DNA of 64,000 bases from Pararhizobium_B sp963838155 (GCA_963838155.1 CAWIQE010000002.1:556213-620212); one strand, 5' to 3'. Positions 30,481 through 39,945 are shown, numbered from the stretch's first letter. The notes: generated by a model from the sequence alone, not told the origin. Made by a program: numbers and translations.

Positions 30481-30927
30481 CATGATGGATATGGGATCGA
30501 TCGCCGCTCTCGTCGGCTCGCTAAGACGGCTGGCGAGATCACTAAGGCGGCAGTAGACATGCGCGATGGTCAGATGCTCAGGCGAAGGTCATCGACTCCA
30601 GACTGTATCCTGACCGCCCAGTCGAACGCACTCGGCCAACAGACCATTGCTTGCTGGATCGCGTACGCTCTCTGGAAACAGAATTGCTGGCCTTAAGCAT
30701 GGGGCGAAAAGCAGAATTACGTGCTTAGCGAGGTCGCTCCGGGTGCTTTTGCGTATGCGCTCAAGCCAGATAGCAAGGTCTCCGAACCACCTCATTGGCT
30801 TTGCGTAAACTGCTACAATCATAGTCAAAAGAGCCTTCTCCAAGACGCCGGAAGGATAATTGACGCATCCAAAAACAGATATCAGTGCCCAGAGTGCAAA
30901 GCAGGTGTGTTGGTGCCATATCGGTAA
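30481..30927 (+). pseudogene. Zinc-ribbon protein of phage/IS-associated type, frameshifted
   Basis: Reading across shifts gives AKTAGEITKAAVDMRDGQM, an alpha-helical stretch, then the intact 68-codon frame from 30721 (EVAPGAFAYALKPDSKVSEPPHWLCVNC.., NRYQCPECKAGVLVPYR), with two CxxC pairs. Proteins of this type with a coiled coil and C-terminal zinc ribbon are common in alphaproteobacterial accessory DNA. The N-terminal half is broken by at least two small deletions. Confidence 0.65.
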
Positions 30928-30929
30928 GC

Positions 30930-31139
30930 CCCAGCGAGCTTCTAAGAACCGAAAAACAGCGCGGCAAAGCACTGGCCGGTGTCAAATGTCCATATTGCGG
31001 TGACCATACGACGGTCATTCGCGAAGTGGATCATCCGCAGCTCGGTATAATGGGCCGGAAAACTCACACCCTAAAGTGCCTTGGCTGCGAGAAAACCATG
31101 CAACGGGACTTCGAACAGAAAACTGGCTACCAGACATAG
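30930..31139 (+). CDS. Small zinc-ribbon protein or fragment
   Basis: About 69 codons (SPSELLRTEKQRGKALAGVKCPYCGDHTTVI.., HTLKCLGCEKTMQRDF) with two CxxC pairs spaced for one zinc. No clear start codon or ribosome site is present, so this may be the tail of the preceding broken gene or a separate small gene using GTG/TTG. Confidence 0.35.
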   Translation, partial: PSELLRTEKQRGKALAGVKCPYCGDHTTVIREVDHPQLGIMGRKTHTLKCLGCEKTMQRDFEQKTGYQT

Positions 31140-31147
31140 CAAACGCT

Positions 31148-31291
31148 TCATTCGCTAACCTTATCGTCCTTCGACTTGTCGCCGTCCTTCGGCTTTTCCT
31201 TGCCTTCATGCGGCTTAGGCGGCGTCTTCACCAGGCGCTCCATGATGCGCTTGGTCTCGTCCAGGTCGTCCCTTTTTTCGGTATCAGCCAT
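31148..31291 (-). CDS. Small charged protein, 47 residues
   Basis: MADTEKRDDLDETKRIMERL, then VKTPPKPHEGKEKPKDGDKS, ending VSE. Highly charged and Lys/Asp-rich, it resembles a small hypothetical protein found in rhizobial accessory DNA (MERLVKTPPKPH). Its start codon overlaps, on the opposite strand, the start of the gene at 31290. Confidence 0.45.
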   Translation of the reverse strand: MADTEKRDDLDETKRIMERLVKTPPKPHEGKEKPKDGDKSKDDKVSE

Positions 31292-31857
31292 GTTCGATGA
31301 TGACCTCCGCGATGAGCTTTACCTGAATGTAGGCCGCTGCCTTACCGCATGGAACCAAGTTGAGGACGAAATTCTGCTACTGACCAATTTTGCCCTCGAA
31401 GCCGGCGGCCATCGATCCGCATCTTTTTCAGCCGGCTATTGGTCAGTCGTTTCATTTGAGGCGCGACTTGAAGCTTTGCTCGGCCATGATCTCCTATGCG
31501 CTGCGATCGCCAAGATTTGATGACTTCCGAACTCGATGGGACAATCTGAAGAATTGAGCGCACAGCAAAAACCGAAAGCGCGCCGAAGTGGCGCATGGAT
31601 CTGTCGTCGTCATGCAGGAATCAGACGATGAAGAATTTCACGCCTACTTTTTCCCCTATTACCATAAGAGCAAATTCGAACATCACGCTTCAGGCTCGTT
31701 TCGAAGAGGTGAAAGCTTCCCAGAATCATCAAAACAGCTTTCGGTTGACGAACTAATAGACCGGGCCAAAAGCTTCAATCGTCTTCGAGATGACATTGCC
31801 GCCCTTCGGGACGATTGGGTCGACCGAGACATAGTTTCAGGAGATCTCCAACTATGA
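31290..31857 (+). pseudogene. Unrecognised gene split by frameshift or stop
   Basis: The first piece starts MFDDDLRDELYLNVGRCLTAWNQ and diverges after SFEARL; the last (31588-31857) is VAHGSVVVMQESDDEEFHAYFF.., ending LRDDIAALRDDWVDRD. In between, CSAMISYALRSPRFDDFRTRWDNL is legible in another frame. Restoring two bases gives about 185 residues of a soluble protein resembling alphaproteobacterial hypotheticals; I do not know its function. Confidence 0.55.
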
Positions 31858-32002
31858 GGCGAAGCGCACCGATCGCATCTGGGTCCACCATCTGCCCCGT
31901 CTCGCGCAGAAATTCCACTCCCGCCTCAATCATCTCGGGCGTGACTTCAATTTCCTCGTCGTCTCGTCGTGCCGGCCTGTCCGACTCAGTATAGGACTTC
32001 AT
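31775..32002 (-). CDS. Small hypothetical protein
   Basis: 75 residues, acidic; MKSYTESDRPARRDDEEIEV, then TPEMIEAGVEFLRETGQ. The TPEMIEAG motif is common in short proteins of rhizobial accessory regions. No function known. It overlaps the 3' end of the opposite broken gene. Confidence 0.45.
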   Translation of the reverse strand: MKSYTESDRPARRDDEEIEVTPEMIEAGVEFLRETGQMVDPDAIGALRLIVGDLLKLCLGRPNRPEGRQCHLEDD

Positions 32003-32171
32003 TCACTTTTGTCACGTATATAATTGTGACTTTATTCTTATAGTCCTAACCGTAACCGGAGGTAGATGGAAGAGACTTTTTACATTTTAGGGTTGCATTT
32101 CAAGATTTTTTTCACGTTATCGGCAAATTTTCCGGGGAAGCATTCCCCGCTCCGGTCGGCGGAGCGCCTCC

Positions 32172-32618
32172 TCAGCCGAGGACGAGCGCCTCGATCCGGT
32201 CGACCGGATGCTTGGTGAGGTCCTTCGGCACCTCGGCGACGATGCGGTCGGAGACTTCCTGGTGGAGCTCCTTGCGCAGGTCGCCGAGCACGTGCGGCGG
32301 CGCGACGAGGACCAGCTGATCGAACCGGCCCTTGTGGGCGAAGGCGTAGAGGCGGTCGGCGATCTCGCGGGCGAAGCGCTCCTTCTCGATCCTGTGCCAG
32401 TCCGTCGGCTCGACGGCGCTGCGGTGCGAGTCGCCGGTGTCGGCGAGGCGTCCGGGGCGGTCGGTTCCCTGCTCGCGGCTCGGCGGGTTCTCGTGCTCCA
32501 TCTCGCGGAACACCTTGAGGTTCGGATAGAGCGCGTCGCCTTCGTTGTAGAGGAAGAGCGCCTTCTCCCCGTCGGCGACGACGACCCAGCCCTCGTGCTT
32601 CAGTGCGATGTCCTTCAC
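32172..32618 (-). CDS. Host-attachment family protein
   Basis: 148 residues; GTG start seven bases after AAGGAGCTT. It matches the host-attachment (AtsE-like) family: WVVVADGEKALFLYNEGD.., DWHRIEKERFAREIADRLYAFAHKGRFDQLVLVAPPHVLGDLRKEL, EVPKDLTKHPVDRIEALV. The protein was named for attachment of Agrobacterium to plant cells; the fold is eRF1/baeRF-like and the biochemical role is uncertain. Confidence 0.85.
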   Translation of the reverse strand: MKDIALKHEGWVVVADGEKALFLYNEGDALYPNLKVFREMEHENPPSREQGTDRPGRLADTGDSHRSAVEPTDWHRIEKERFAREIADRLYAFAHKGRFDQLVLVAPPHVLGDLRKELHQEVSDRIVAEVPKDLTKHPVDRIEALVLG

Positions 32619-32739
32619 GGCCAAGCTCCTTCTACCGGTTTTCGGGCCAACGGACGGGCCGGGGCCCATGTTCCTTCGTCCGGGCGCTTCATTGCGACGC
32701 GTCCCGGCAGCGCGCCAGCGGGGCGGCGGGTGAGGCGCC

Positions 32740-32880
32740 CGCCCCAAGTCGATCTCACGCTACACCCGCCCCGGGGCGCCCGCCACAGGTCGATCTCACG
32801 CTACGCCCACCGCATGGCTGGGCGCCCGCCCCAGGTCGATCTCCCCCCTTGAGGGACCGGGGGGGAGGTCCCTCCCCCTT
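32740..32880. repeat. Copies of the GGCGCCCGCCCCAGGTCGAT repeat
   Basis: Three close copies of a short unit (GCGCCCGCCCCA.GTCGATCTC) end in a palindrome of C and G runs. It is the same family as at 16.4, 38.1-38.6 and 47.3 kb. Confidence 0.6.
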
Positions 32881-33017
32881 TTCCGGGGACCGCCCGACAA
32901 CGTGCCGCATGGCCTGCGGGCGGTCGGGCGTGAGAGAAACCGGCAGCCGGCCCGTGCGCCTTGCGACCGGGGCCGGAGCGACGACGGACAGGATACCGAA
33001 GGAGGACGGAAGCCATC

Positions 33018-33500
33018 ATGCGGACCATCGGTTTTTCGGCCGCGAGGATCGCGATCCTCGTCGCGGGTTTCGCGGCGCTGCCGGCGCTGTCGACCACGGC
33101 CGGGGCGGCCTCGTCCACCACGGCAGGGGCGGCCGCGTCCACGACGGCGGGCGACTCCGGCGGCGCGGCGCAGCCGGACAAGGCGGACAGGAACACGCCG
33201 GCCTCGGCGGCCGATCCGTCCGAGCTCATCGATCCGGACATGTACGCCACCGCGATCGAGGTCCAGCAGACGCTGCATTTCCATTCGATCCGGGTGGTGC
33301 CGGTCGACAAGTCGGAGAACTCCGCGGCGCTGATCGGCGCCGTCACGCGCGACCAGCCGGGCGTGGAGGCGTTGCGGCAGGCCGTGCGCGGCAACGGAGA
33401 GCTCGCCGGGGCGCTCTCCTCCCGCGGGCTGTCGGCCGGGGACGTCGTCGCGGTCACCACGGACCGCAACGACGACGCGATCCTCTTCGTCAAGCCGTGA
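33018..33500 (+). CDS. Secreted hypothetical protein with Ala/Thr repeats
   Basis: 160 residues; ATG behind GGAGGAC. Signal peptide at about 1-30, then a low-complexity TTAGAASSTTAGAAASTTAG segment, then a compact domain (DPDMYATAIEVQQTLHFHSIRVVPVDKSE.., GVEALRQAVRGNGELAGALSSRGLSAGDVVAV). I do not recognise the family. Probably periplasmic or secreted. Confidence 0.6.
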   Translation: MRTIGFSAARIAILVAGFAALPALSTTAGAASSTTAGAAASTTAGDSGGAAQPDKADRNTPASAADPSELIDPDMYATAIEVQQTLHFHSIRVVPVDKSENSAALIGAVTRDQPGVEALRQAVRGNGELAGALSSRGLSAGDVVAVTTDRNDDAILFVKP

Positions 33501-33522
33501 GCGCCGGCCGGTAGGAGGCCGT

Positions 33523-34413
33523 TCAGACGTATTTGCGCCAGTCGTGGACCTCGCGGAAGCCGAGGACCTCGCGGATCTTCGCATTGGAGATGACGCCCTC
33601 GAAGGCGCCCATCTCGCGCGTGACCGGCACCTCGGGGAAGAAGCGCGACAGAAGCTCGGCCGTCGGCACGCGCGAGACGACCGTGTCGTTGACGGCGTTG
33701 AACACCTGGTATCCCAGCCCGTCCTTGCGGATCGCGAGATCGACGATCTGGCCGAGGTCGCGCGCGTCGATGTAGCACCAGGCGTTGCGCACCCGCATCT
33801 CGGGCTTTTCCAGGAAGGTCGGGAAGAGCTCGGCATATTCGTGCGGCTCGATGACGTTGCCGATGCGCAGGGCGTAGATGTCGGCGCCGAAGCGCATCTG
33901 GAAGGCGCGCGCGGTCTTCTCGTTCAGCACCTTCGACAGGCCGTAGCTGTCCATCGGGTCGGTGTCGTAGTCCTCCTCCAGGGGGAAGGAATGGAAATCC
34001 TTGCGGCCCTCGGCGAAGCAGACGCCGTAGGTCGTCTCGCTCGAGGCGACGACGACCTTGCGGATGCCGAGCTTCATGGCCGCCTCGATGACGTTGTAGG
34101 TGCCCATCGTGTTGACGCGGAAGGTTTCGTTGTCCGGCTTGATGAGGATGCGCGGGATGGCGGCGAAATGCACGACGGCGTCGAAGGCCTCCGGCCCCTC
34201 GCCCGTCTCCAGCCCGGCGAAATTGCGGTGGCTCGTCAGCGCGTTGAAGACCTGGCCGCTGTCGGTGATGTCGACGATCAGATTGTCGACGCCCGGATGG
34301 TCGAGCGGGACGAGGTCGATGTTGAGCACGCGGTAGCCCTGGTCGATCAGGTAGGGCACGACGTGGCGGCCGGCCTTGCCGGTGCCGCCGGTGAACAGAA
34401 TCGTCTTCTTCAT
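33523..34413 (-). CDS. NAD-dependent epimerase/dehydratase
   Basis: 296 residues, extended SDR fold. The nucleotide-binding motif is TGGTGKAG near the start, Asp after the second strand (NIDLVPLD) favours NAD, and the catalytic SSETTYG plus SYGLSKVLNEK (Tyr and Lys) is present. AVVHFAAIPR is the usual NAAx-like strand. The substrate is probably a nucleotide sugar or a uronate (similar proteins include uronate dehydrogenase), but this is not decided by the sequence. It is a single gene with its own ribosome site (GGAAGAGACCC). Confidence 0.85.
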   Translation of the reverse strand: MKKTILFTGGTGKAGRHVVPYLIDQGYRVLNIDLVPLDHPGVDNLIVDITDSGQVFNALTSHRNFAGLETGEGPEAFDAVVHFAAIPRILIKPDNETFRVNTMGTYNVIEAAMKLGIRKVVVASSETTYGVCFAEGRKDFHSFPLEEDYDTDPMDSYGLSKVLNEKTARAFQMRFGADIYALRIGNVIEPHEYAELFPTFLEKPEMRVRNAWCYIDARDLGQIVDLAIRKDGLGYQVFNAVNDTVVSRVPTAELLSRFFPEVPVTREMGAFEGVISNAKIREVLGFREVHDWRKYV

Positions 34414-34602
34414 GGGTCTCTTCCTTCGTCTTTTGCCGGATGAACGGCGGATGAACGGGACGGCCATGCCGCGTTCACGACCGTTGCGATAGGGATGTGC
34501 CTGCCGGTGGACGGCGGGGCGGCATCGCAGGCAGGCGATGCCGGGCAATGCCATCCAACATAGGGCACGACTTGAGACATTTCACACCGAAAGGATGAGA
34601 CG

Positions 34603-35164
34603 ATGAAATCCCTTTTGACCATCACGACGCTCGCCGCGAGCCTCTTCGGAGCGAGCGCCGCGCTCGCCGCGCCCGCCATGGTGACGAGCACGCTGAACCT
34701 TCGCACCGGGCCGGGCACCGGCTATGCGGTGGAAACCGCGATGCCCTCCGGCGCGGTCGTCGACGTGGCCGGGTGCACGCGCGGCTACGGCTGGTGCCGG
34801 GTGCGGTGGAACGGCTATGACGGCTGGGCCTCGTCCGGCTACCTCGCCTACCGCGAGGGCGGCCACAGCGGCCGGCGCTTCGCCACCTCCGGGGCCGAGA
34901 TCGGGATCCCGCTGATCGCCGGCGCCATCATCGGCAGCGCGATCCTCGGAAACCACGACCACGGCCACGACTACCGGCGCGACCGGCACCATGGCGGCTG
35001 GCATCGCGGCGGACGCGACCGGGGCGGCTGGCACCGCGGCGGCCGCGACGACCGTCACGCCGGCCGCGATACGACGGCACGATACGAGGCACGATACGAG
35101 GCACGATTCCGGGCATGGGCGAGACCGCGGAGGCGACCACCACCGCCGCCGGCCGGCCCACTGA
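34603..35164 (+). CDS. SH3b-domain secreted protein, likely +1 frameshift near the 3' end
   Basis: Signal peptide MKSLLTITTLAASLFGASAALA, then a bacterial SH3 domain (STLNLRTGPGTGYAVETAMPSGAVVDVAGCTRGYGWCRVRWNGYDGWASSGYL), a hydrophobic Gly/Ile segment (GIPLIAGAIIGSAILGN), and a His/Arg/Gly-rich tail. In frame it stays open to 35571 through terminator repeats and antisense to the transporter, which is not credible. One extra base at about 35083, before three 12-bp repeats, explains this: the other frame gives HDTRHDTRHDSGHGRDRGGD and stops at 35164. Confidence 0.75.
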
Positions 35165-35171
35165 ACGCACG

Positions 35172-35373
35172 GGCGGCCCGGATCGCTCCGGGCCGCCCTG
35201 CTTTCTCGTTTGGGCCCGGCCCGGATCGCTCCGGGCCGCCCTGCTTTCTCGTTTGGGCCCGGCCCGGATCGCTTCTCGTTTGGGCCCGGCCCGGATCGCT
35301 CCGGGCCGCCCTTTCCGGGCCGCCCTGCTTTCTCGTTTGGGCCCGGCCCGGATCGCTCCGGGCCGCCCTTTTT
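35172..35373. terminator. Amplified bidirectional terminator array
   Basis: GGCCCGGATCGCTCCGGGCC hairpins followed by short T runs are repeated four or five times, with CTGCTTTCTCGTTTGGGCCC between them, one copy truncated, in the gap between two converging genes. The last copy ends in CCCTTTTT. Confidence 0.8.
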
Positions 35374-35384
35374 CCCGCCGCCCG

Positions 35385-37025
35385 TCAGAACAGGGCCGCG
35401 CCCTTCGCCAGCGCGATCCACACGCCGATGAGGAACGGGATGCCGATCCCGGCCCAGGCGAGGATGCCGCCGATGCCGAATTCGCCGCGGGCGGCCGTCT
35501 CGGCGTCCGACGCGGCGACGCTCTCATGCTGCAGCGAGCGCTCGCGCGCCAGTTCCTCGTCGCTCATGTAGTGCTTCTCGTTCACCGGCCGCACCAGCGC
35601 GTTGCAGATGAGGCCGACGAACAGGAGCCCCGCCATGATGTAGAGCGTCCGGTCGTAGACCAGCGTGTGGGCGACGCCATTGTCGAGCTGGTACTGGCGC
35701 AGGCTCGCGATCAGCGCCGGGCCGACGATGCCGGCGACCGACCATGCGGTGATCAGCCGCCCGTGGATGGCGCCCACCATCTGGGTGCCGAAGATGTCGG
35801 CGAGATAGGCAGGCACCGTGGAGAAGCCGCCGCCGTACATCGACAGGATGATGCAGATCGACAGGACGAACATGATCGGCAGGATCAGGTGGCCCCAGGT
35901 CGGCAGCAGCACGTAGAGCACGATGCCGAGGATGAAGAAGCTGTAATAGGTGTTCTTGCGTCCGATCTTGTCCGACAGCGAGGCCCAGAAGATGCGGCCG
36001 AGGCTGTTGAACAGGCTGATCAGGCCGACGAGGCCGGCCGCCGAGGCGACGATCGCGGCCTTCTGCGCCCCGGCCGACATGCCCGTGCCGTTGCCGGACA
36101 GGAGGTGCGTGCCGAAGACGTCCTGCAGCATCGGGCTCGCCATGGAAATCACGCCGATGCCGGCGGTGACGTTCAGGCAGAGCACCGCCCAGATCAGCCA
36201 GAACTGCGGCGTCTTGGTCGCCTCGCGCAGGTGGACGTGGCGATGGGTGATCATGCTGTTCGCCGCGTTCTTCGGCGGGGTCCAGCCTTCCGGGCGCCAG
36301 CCGACCGGGGGCACGCGGAACCCGAAGGCGCCGATCGCCATGACGACGAAATAGACGATGCCGAGGATGATGAGCGCGGCGGCCGCGTTGGGCTGGCCGG
36401 GGACGCCGAAGCGGGCCATCAGCCAGACGGCGAGCGGGGCGCCGATCATCGCGCCGCCGCCATAGCCCATGATGGCGAAGCCGGTGGCCAGGCCGCGGCG
36501 GTCCGGGAACCACTTGATCAGCGTGGAGACCGGGGTGATGTAGCCGAGGCCCTGGCCGATGCCGCCGAGGAGGCCGCAGCCGAGATAGAACAGCCACAGC
36601 TGGTGCAGCGAGACACCGATGCCGCCGAGCACGAGCCCGCCGCCCCAGCAGATCGCCGCGATGAAGCCGGCCTTGCGCGGGCCGGCATGCTCGAGCCAGC
36701 CGCCCCAGATGGCGGCGGATATGCCGAGCACGGCGATGAAGGTTTCGAAGACGTGCGTCTCGGCGGGGACGCTCCAGTTGCAGCTCGTGGTGGTGAGCGC
36801 GGCCAGGAAGCCCTGTGCCTGGCAGGCGGCGCTGTCGCCGCCGGCCACCATGTGGCTCATCGGCAGCCAGAAGACGGAAAAGCCGTAGGCCATTCCGATG
36901 CAAAGATGAATGCAGAGCGCGGCCGGCGGCACCAGCCACCGGTTGAAGCGCGGGCCCGCGATCGTGCGGTCCCGCTCGAGGATGCCGCCGGCGGAGCCGG
37001 CGTGGCCTTCTGCGGTCGATACCAT
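35385..37025 (-). CDS. OFA-family MFS transporter (oxalate/formate antiporter type)
   Basis: 546 residues, 12 membrane segments plus an extra C-terminal one. Features of the oxalate/formate antiporter family are NRWLVPPAALCIHLCIGMAYGFSVFWLP, GLGYITPVSTLIKWFPDRRGLATGFAIMGYGGGA, and SLGRIFWASLSDKIGRKNTYY in the middle. Long OFA members of this type are often carboxylate exchangers; substrate unknown. It starts 300 bp downstream of nothing recognisable and ends in the terminator array. Confidence 0.85.
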   Translation of the reverse strand: MVSTAEGHAGSAGGILERDRTIAGPRFNRWLVPPAALCIHLCIGMAYGFSVFWLPMSHMVAGGDSAACQAQGFLAALTTTSCNWSVPAETHVFETFIAVLGISAAIWGGWLEHAGPRKAGFIAAICWGGGLVLGGIGVSLHQLWLFYLGCGLLGGIGQGLGYITPVSTLIKWFPDRRGLATGFAIMGYGGGAMIGAPLAVWLMARFGVPGQPNAAAALIILGIVYFVVMAIGAFGFRVPPVGWRPEGWTPPKNAANSMITHRHVHLREATKTPQFWLIWAVLCLNVTAGIGVISMASPMLQDVFGTHLLSGNGTGMSAGAQKAAIVASAAGLVGLISLFNSLGRIFWASLSDKIGRKNTYYSFFILGIVLYVLLPTWGHLILPIMFVLSICIILSMYGGGFSTVPAYLADIFGTQMVGAIHGRLITAWSVAGIVGPALIASLRQYQLDNGVAHTLVYDRTLYIMAGLLFVGLICNALVRPVNEKHYMSDEELARERSLQHESVAASDAETAARGEFGIGGILAWAGIGIPFLIGVWIALAKGAALF

Positions 37026-37328
37026 TCGATTGTCCTCCGATTGCCGGCCCCCCCACGGGCCGTCCCCTTCCCGGTGCCGCGCCGCCGAAGCGGCGCCTCT
37101 CCATCCCTGCCCGGGCGACCACCAAACTATCAGCAGGCTTATGGTCGGTCAGCCCCGACCAAGGGCGAAATCCACCGTTTTCCGCGCATCCGGGAGTGCG
37201 GGAACCGGTTTTCGTCGCGGAATTGCGCAGCAAAACGCAATTCGAGGAACAAGCAGGCACCGATTTTCGTCCGGAATGCGCGAGTGACGACGGGCCGTTC
37301 GGGTCGTCCGTCGCGATTCGAACCGGTC
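37026..37328. other. Intergenic region, no gene
   Basis: About 300 bp. A stretch around 37180-37270 (CCGTTTTCCGC ... GGAACCGGTTTTCG) looks like decayed RIME sequence. Nothing else is seen. Confidence 0.4.
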
Positions 37329-37991
37329 TCAGGAGCGGGAGGCCGCCAGGACGCTGATCATCACGGCGCCGTAATGGGTGGCCGCGCCGAGGAGGACGAG
37401 GGCGTGCCAGATCGCGTTCTGGAACCGCAGGCGGTCCCACAGGTGGAAGACGACGCCGACGGAATAGGCGGCGCCGCCGGCGACGATGAGCGCGAGCGTC
37501 GCGGGGGAGAGGAAGCGGACCATGGCGCCGGCGAGGAGGAGCCCGCTCCAGCCGAGCGCCAGGTAGACGAAGGCCGCCACCCGGTCGAAGCGGCCGGCGA
37601 GCGCGAGCTTCAGCGCGATGCCGACGGCCGCGAGGCCCCACATCCACGGCAGGAAGGCCTCGCCCTCGGCGCCCATGCGGAGCGCGAACGGAGTGTAGGT
37701 GCCGGCGATGAGGAGGAAGATGCCGGCGTGGTCGAAGCGGCGCAGCAGCCATTTGCGCGGCCCCACCGGCCACATGTTGTAGAGGGCGGAGAGCGTCAGC
37801 GTCGCCACCAGCGACAGCCCGTAGACTCCGGCACCGACCACGGTGGCCGCACCCCCCTTCCACAGCGCCACCGCCACCACCGCCAGCGCACCCGCCACGG
37901 CCAGCGCCACCCCCGCCACATGCACGACCCCGTCGGCCCGAAGCTCGGCACGGTCATAGTTCCAGGCGGGCTCCGCCGATCCCTCGCTCAT
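37329..37991 (-). CDS. Hemolysin III/TrhA (PAQR) family membrane protein
   Basis: 220 residues; ATG behind AGGGAGCGGCG. Seven membrane segments with the family residues: DGVVHVAGVALAV, LSALYNMWP, RRFDHAGIFLLIAGTYTPFAL, and the terminal FQNAIWHALVLLGAATHYGAVM, which holds the metal-site histidines. Members affect membrane fluidity homeostasis in bacteria. Haemolysis is not implied. Confidence 0.9.
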   Translation of the reverse strand: MSEGSAEPAWNYDRAELRADGVVHVAGVALAVAGALAVVAVALWKGGAATVVGAGVYGLSLVATLTLSALYNMWPVGPRKWLLRRFDHAGIFLLIAGTYTPFALRMGAEGEAFLPWMWGLAAVGIALKLALAGRFDRVAAFVYLALGWSGLLLAGAMVRFLSPATLALIVAGGAAYSVGVVFHLWDRLRFQNAIWHALVLLGAATHYGAVMISVLAASRS

Positions 37992-38099
37992 CGCCGCTCC
38001 CTTCGCTCGACCCGATGCGAACATCGCGCATCAGGGCTGCGAGTCAATCCCGCCCCCGGGCGCCTCCGCGATGGGGGGCCGTCGCGCGAGCGCGGCTTG

Positions 38100-38620
38100 G
38101 GCGGTTGCCCTGCGATGCGGCGGGTGCTGAAGCATGTGGCGGCGGACGGGGTGCCGTGCCGGCAGCGGCATTCTCCAATCTCCCCCCTTGAGGGGGAGAT
38201 GTCGGCGCAGCCGACAGAGGGGGGTCTTCGGTGGTGGCGGCAAGGGACGGCAGGGCGAGTCTTCCATCGCCGGTTGCGCCCCGCGAGTCATGGCGGAACG
38301 CCGCCGCATGCATCGGCCGCGACCGCCGCGCACCCCCCTCTGTCCTGCCGGACATCTCCCCCTCAAGGGGGGAGATCGAACTGGGGCGGGCGCCTTGCGA
38401 TGCGGCGGGTGCTGAAGCATGTGGCGGCGGATGGGGTGCCGTGGCAGCGGCGGCATTCTCCAATCTCCCCCCTTGAGGGCCCTTGAGGGGGAGATGTCGG
38501 CGCAGCCGACAGAGGGGGGTTGCCGCATGCATCTGCCGCGACCGCCGCGCACCCCCCTCTGTCCTGCCGGACATCTCCCCCTCAAGGGGGGAGATCGGCG
38601 TGGGGTTGGCTCTTTGCGAT
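38100..38620. repeat. Cluster of ACATCTCCCCCTCAAG palindromic repeats
   Basis: Four or five copies, in both orientations, of a roughly 90-bp unit combine CTCCCCCTCAAGGGGGGAG with GATGCGGCGGGTGCTGAAGC. They fill the gap between the hemolysin III gene and the 121-bp element. Frames here are repeat read-through, without genes. Confidence 0.75.
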
Positions 38621-38702
38621 GCGGCGGGGCGTCGCGCGAGATCGGCTCGGGCGGGCGGCCTGCGAGGCTACGGGTTGCCGTCTATGTCGCCTGCGGCGAG
38701 CC

Positions 38703-38823
38703 CTAGTGGTCTGACCCAAACGGATGGTACCCATCCGTTTGGAAAAGTCAGCCCACAAGCTATTGATCTGGTGGGGCGATTTTTCCCAACAGATGGTGCC
38801 ATCTGTTAGGATCGCACCACTAG
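38703..38823. mobile_element. 121-bp MITE-like element, copy 1
   Basis: Ends in CTAGTGGT / ACCACTAG and contains two internal hairpins (AAACGGATGG-TA-CCCATCCGTTT and AACAGATGG-CCATCTGTT). The copy at 48463-48583 is nearly identical and the same length. Its right-hand CTAG forms the stop codon of the gene at 38820. Confidence 0.75.
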
Positions 38824-39908
38824 GTCCCGTCGGATGTCGGCTCGTTCGGCAGGCAACCGATCAGGTTCATTGTTATGGACTTCAATTTTCTCATATTGGT
38901 TACACCCGTCACAGCCGACGCCAATATCAAATGCTCGTAGATTTTCTCGTATTTTTTCTTTTTGTCATAGTCCGATACGCCGGCCTGCTTAAGTAAGGCG
39001 GAGAAAAATTGTATATCTTTTTCTTTTTCTTGTTCATCATTGTATGATTCGTATTCTTCTGGAGATTTCTCCGTTAATTTCCTCATTTCTTCCAACGCTT
39101 TTATTTCTGCGATATTGAAAGACAGCTTTATTGCATCGTAGTCGGCTGTTCTTGCGCCGGTCTCGCAAATGAAAAGGAAGGCGGGAATGGCCAGATCCCT
39201 GAACAAGCGCTCCTTCCGCCCGTACTGGTCGCCGTCGAGTGCCGATGTCTGTGCAAGCTTGAGGATACGCCGAACGAAATCGGCAAACGTCTTCTTGATG
39301 CGGTCCTCGGCGATCTTGTCCGCGCCGGACTGCCCGACACTGCCGTTGGGAGAGGCGATGCACGCTTTGCAAATGGCCTCCAGCGCGCGGACGGTCATCT
39401 CCAGCGCCATGGTGTCTGCGAGATCTTCGGTCTTTTCGGCATCCAGACCGAGGCATTCAGCGAGATGATTCAGATACTGGTGTCTCTTGGTGCTCGTCGC
39501 CAAGACATCGTCTTGGTTTCCCCGGCCGAAGTGCAGCTTCGGATGTTCGAGCACCTCCGAGGCGTTCTTCTCCAGCCATTCGACCAGATCCGCAATCCTC
39601 GGGGCGTAGCGGGCGTGCCGTTTGTCGCGATCGTCGTTCCTCAGGGTCTGCTCGGCGACGAGGGAATCGTATCCGGCAGCGCGCATTCGGGTCTCCAGGA
39701 CGCTGCTGCGGCGGCCGTTCGGAAAGCCGGCCTCCCTTTGCATGAGCAGGAAGGGGATGCTGGCGGCGGCGGGTCTTGCCGCCCTGGCCTCCGTCACGCT
39801 CTTTTCGGCCGCCTCCGCGTTCTCCGCGCGGCGCGTCGCGGCCGAACCGTCCGGGCCCGTGTTTCCTTCGAGGGCGTTGTTGTTGTTGCTTCCGATCCTG
39901 CCGCTCAT
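38820..39908 (-). CDS. Asn-run family protein, diverged single copy
   Basis: 362 residues; ATG about 10 nt after GGAGACG. It opens MSGRIGSNNNNALEGNTGPD, then ASIPFLLMQREAGF, equivalent to the SVPVLLGQR motif of the paralogs. Core: HLAECLGLDAEKTEDLADTM, then LEMTVRALEAICKACI, DRIKKTFADFVRRILKLAQ, and LAIPAFLFICETGARTADYDAIKLSF. The last 100 residues are Lys/Glu-rich, and that DNA is AT-rich. It is complete, but the final residues and TAG come from the edge of the 121-bp element. Function unknown; predicted soluble and helical. Same promoter box as the others. Confidence 0.7.
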   Translation of the reverse strand: MSGRIGSNNNNALEGNTGPDGSAATRRAENAEAAEKSVTEARAARPAAASIPFLLMQREAGFPNGRRSSVLETRMRAAGYDSLVAEQTLRNDDRDKRHARYAPRIADLVEWLEKNASEVLEHPKLHFGRGNQDDVLATSTKRHQYLNHLAECLGLDAEKTEDLADTMALEMTVRALEAICKACIASPNGSVGQSGADKIAEDRIKKTFADFVRRILKLAQTSALDGDQYGRKERLFRDLAIPAFLFICETGARTADYDAIKLSFNIAEIKALEEMRKLTEKSPEEYESYNDEQEKEKDIQFFSALLKQAGVSDYDKKKKYEKIYEHLILASAVTGVTNMRKLKSITMNLIGCLPNEPTSDGT

Positions 39909-39945
39909 CGCGCGCGTCTCCATGGCCGTCGGGTGGGACCACCTC

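Noticed and set aside
34603..35571. 322-residue SH3 protein ending in terminator and antisense sequence
   Set aside because: The tail is repeat read-through; a one-base shift at about 35083 gives a sensible end at 35164.
35115..38486. 1123-codon plus-strand frame
   Set aside because: It reads through terminator repeats and antisense to the transporter and hemolysin III genes; composition is typical of a shadow frame.
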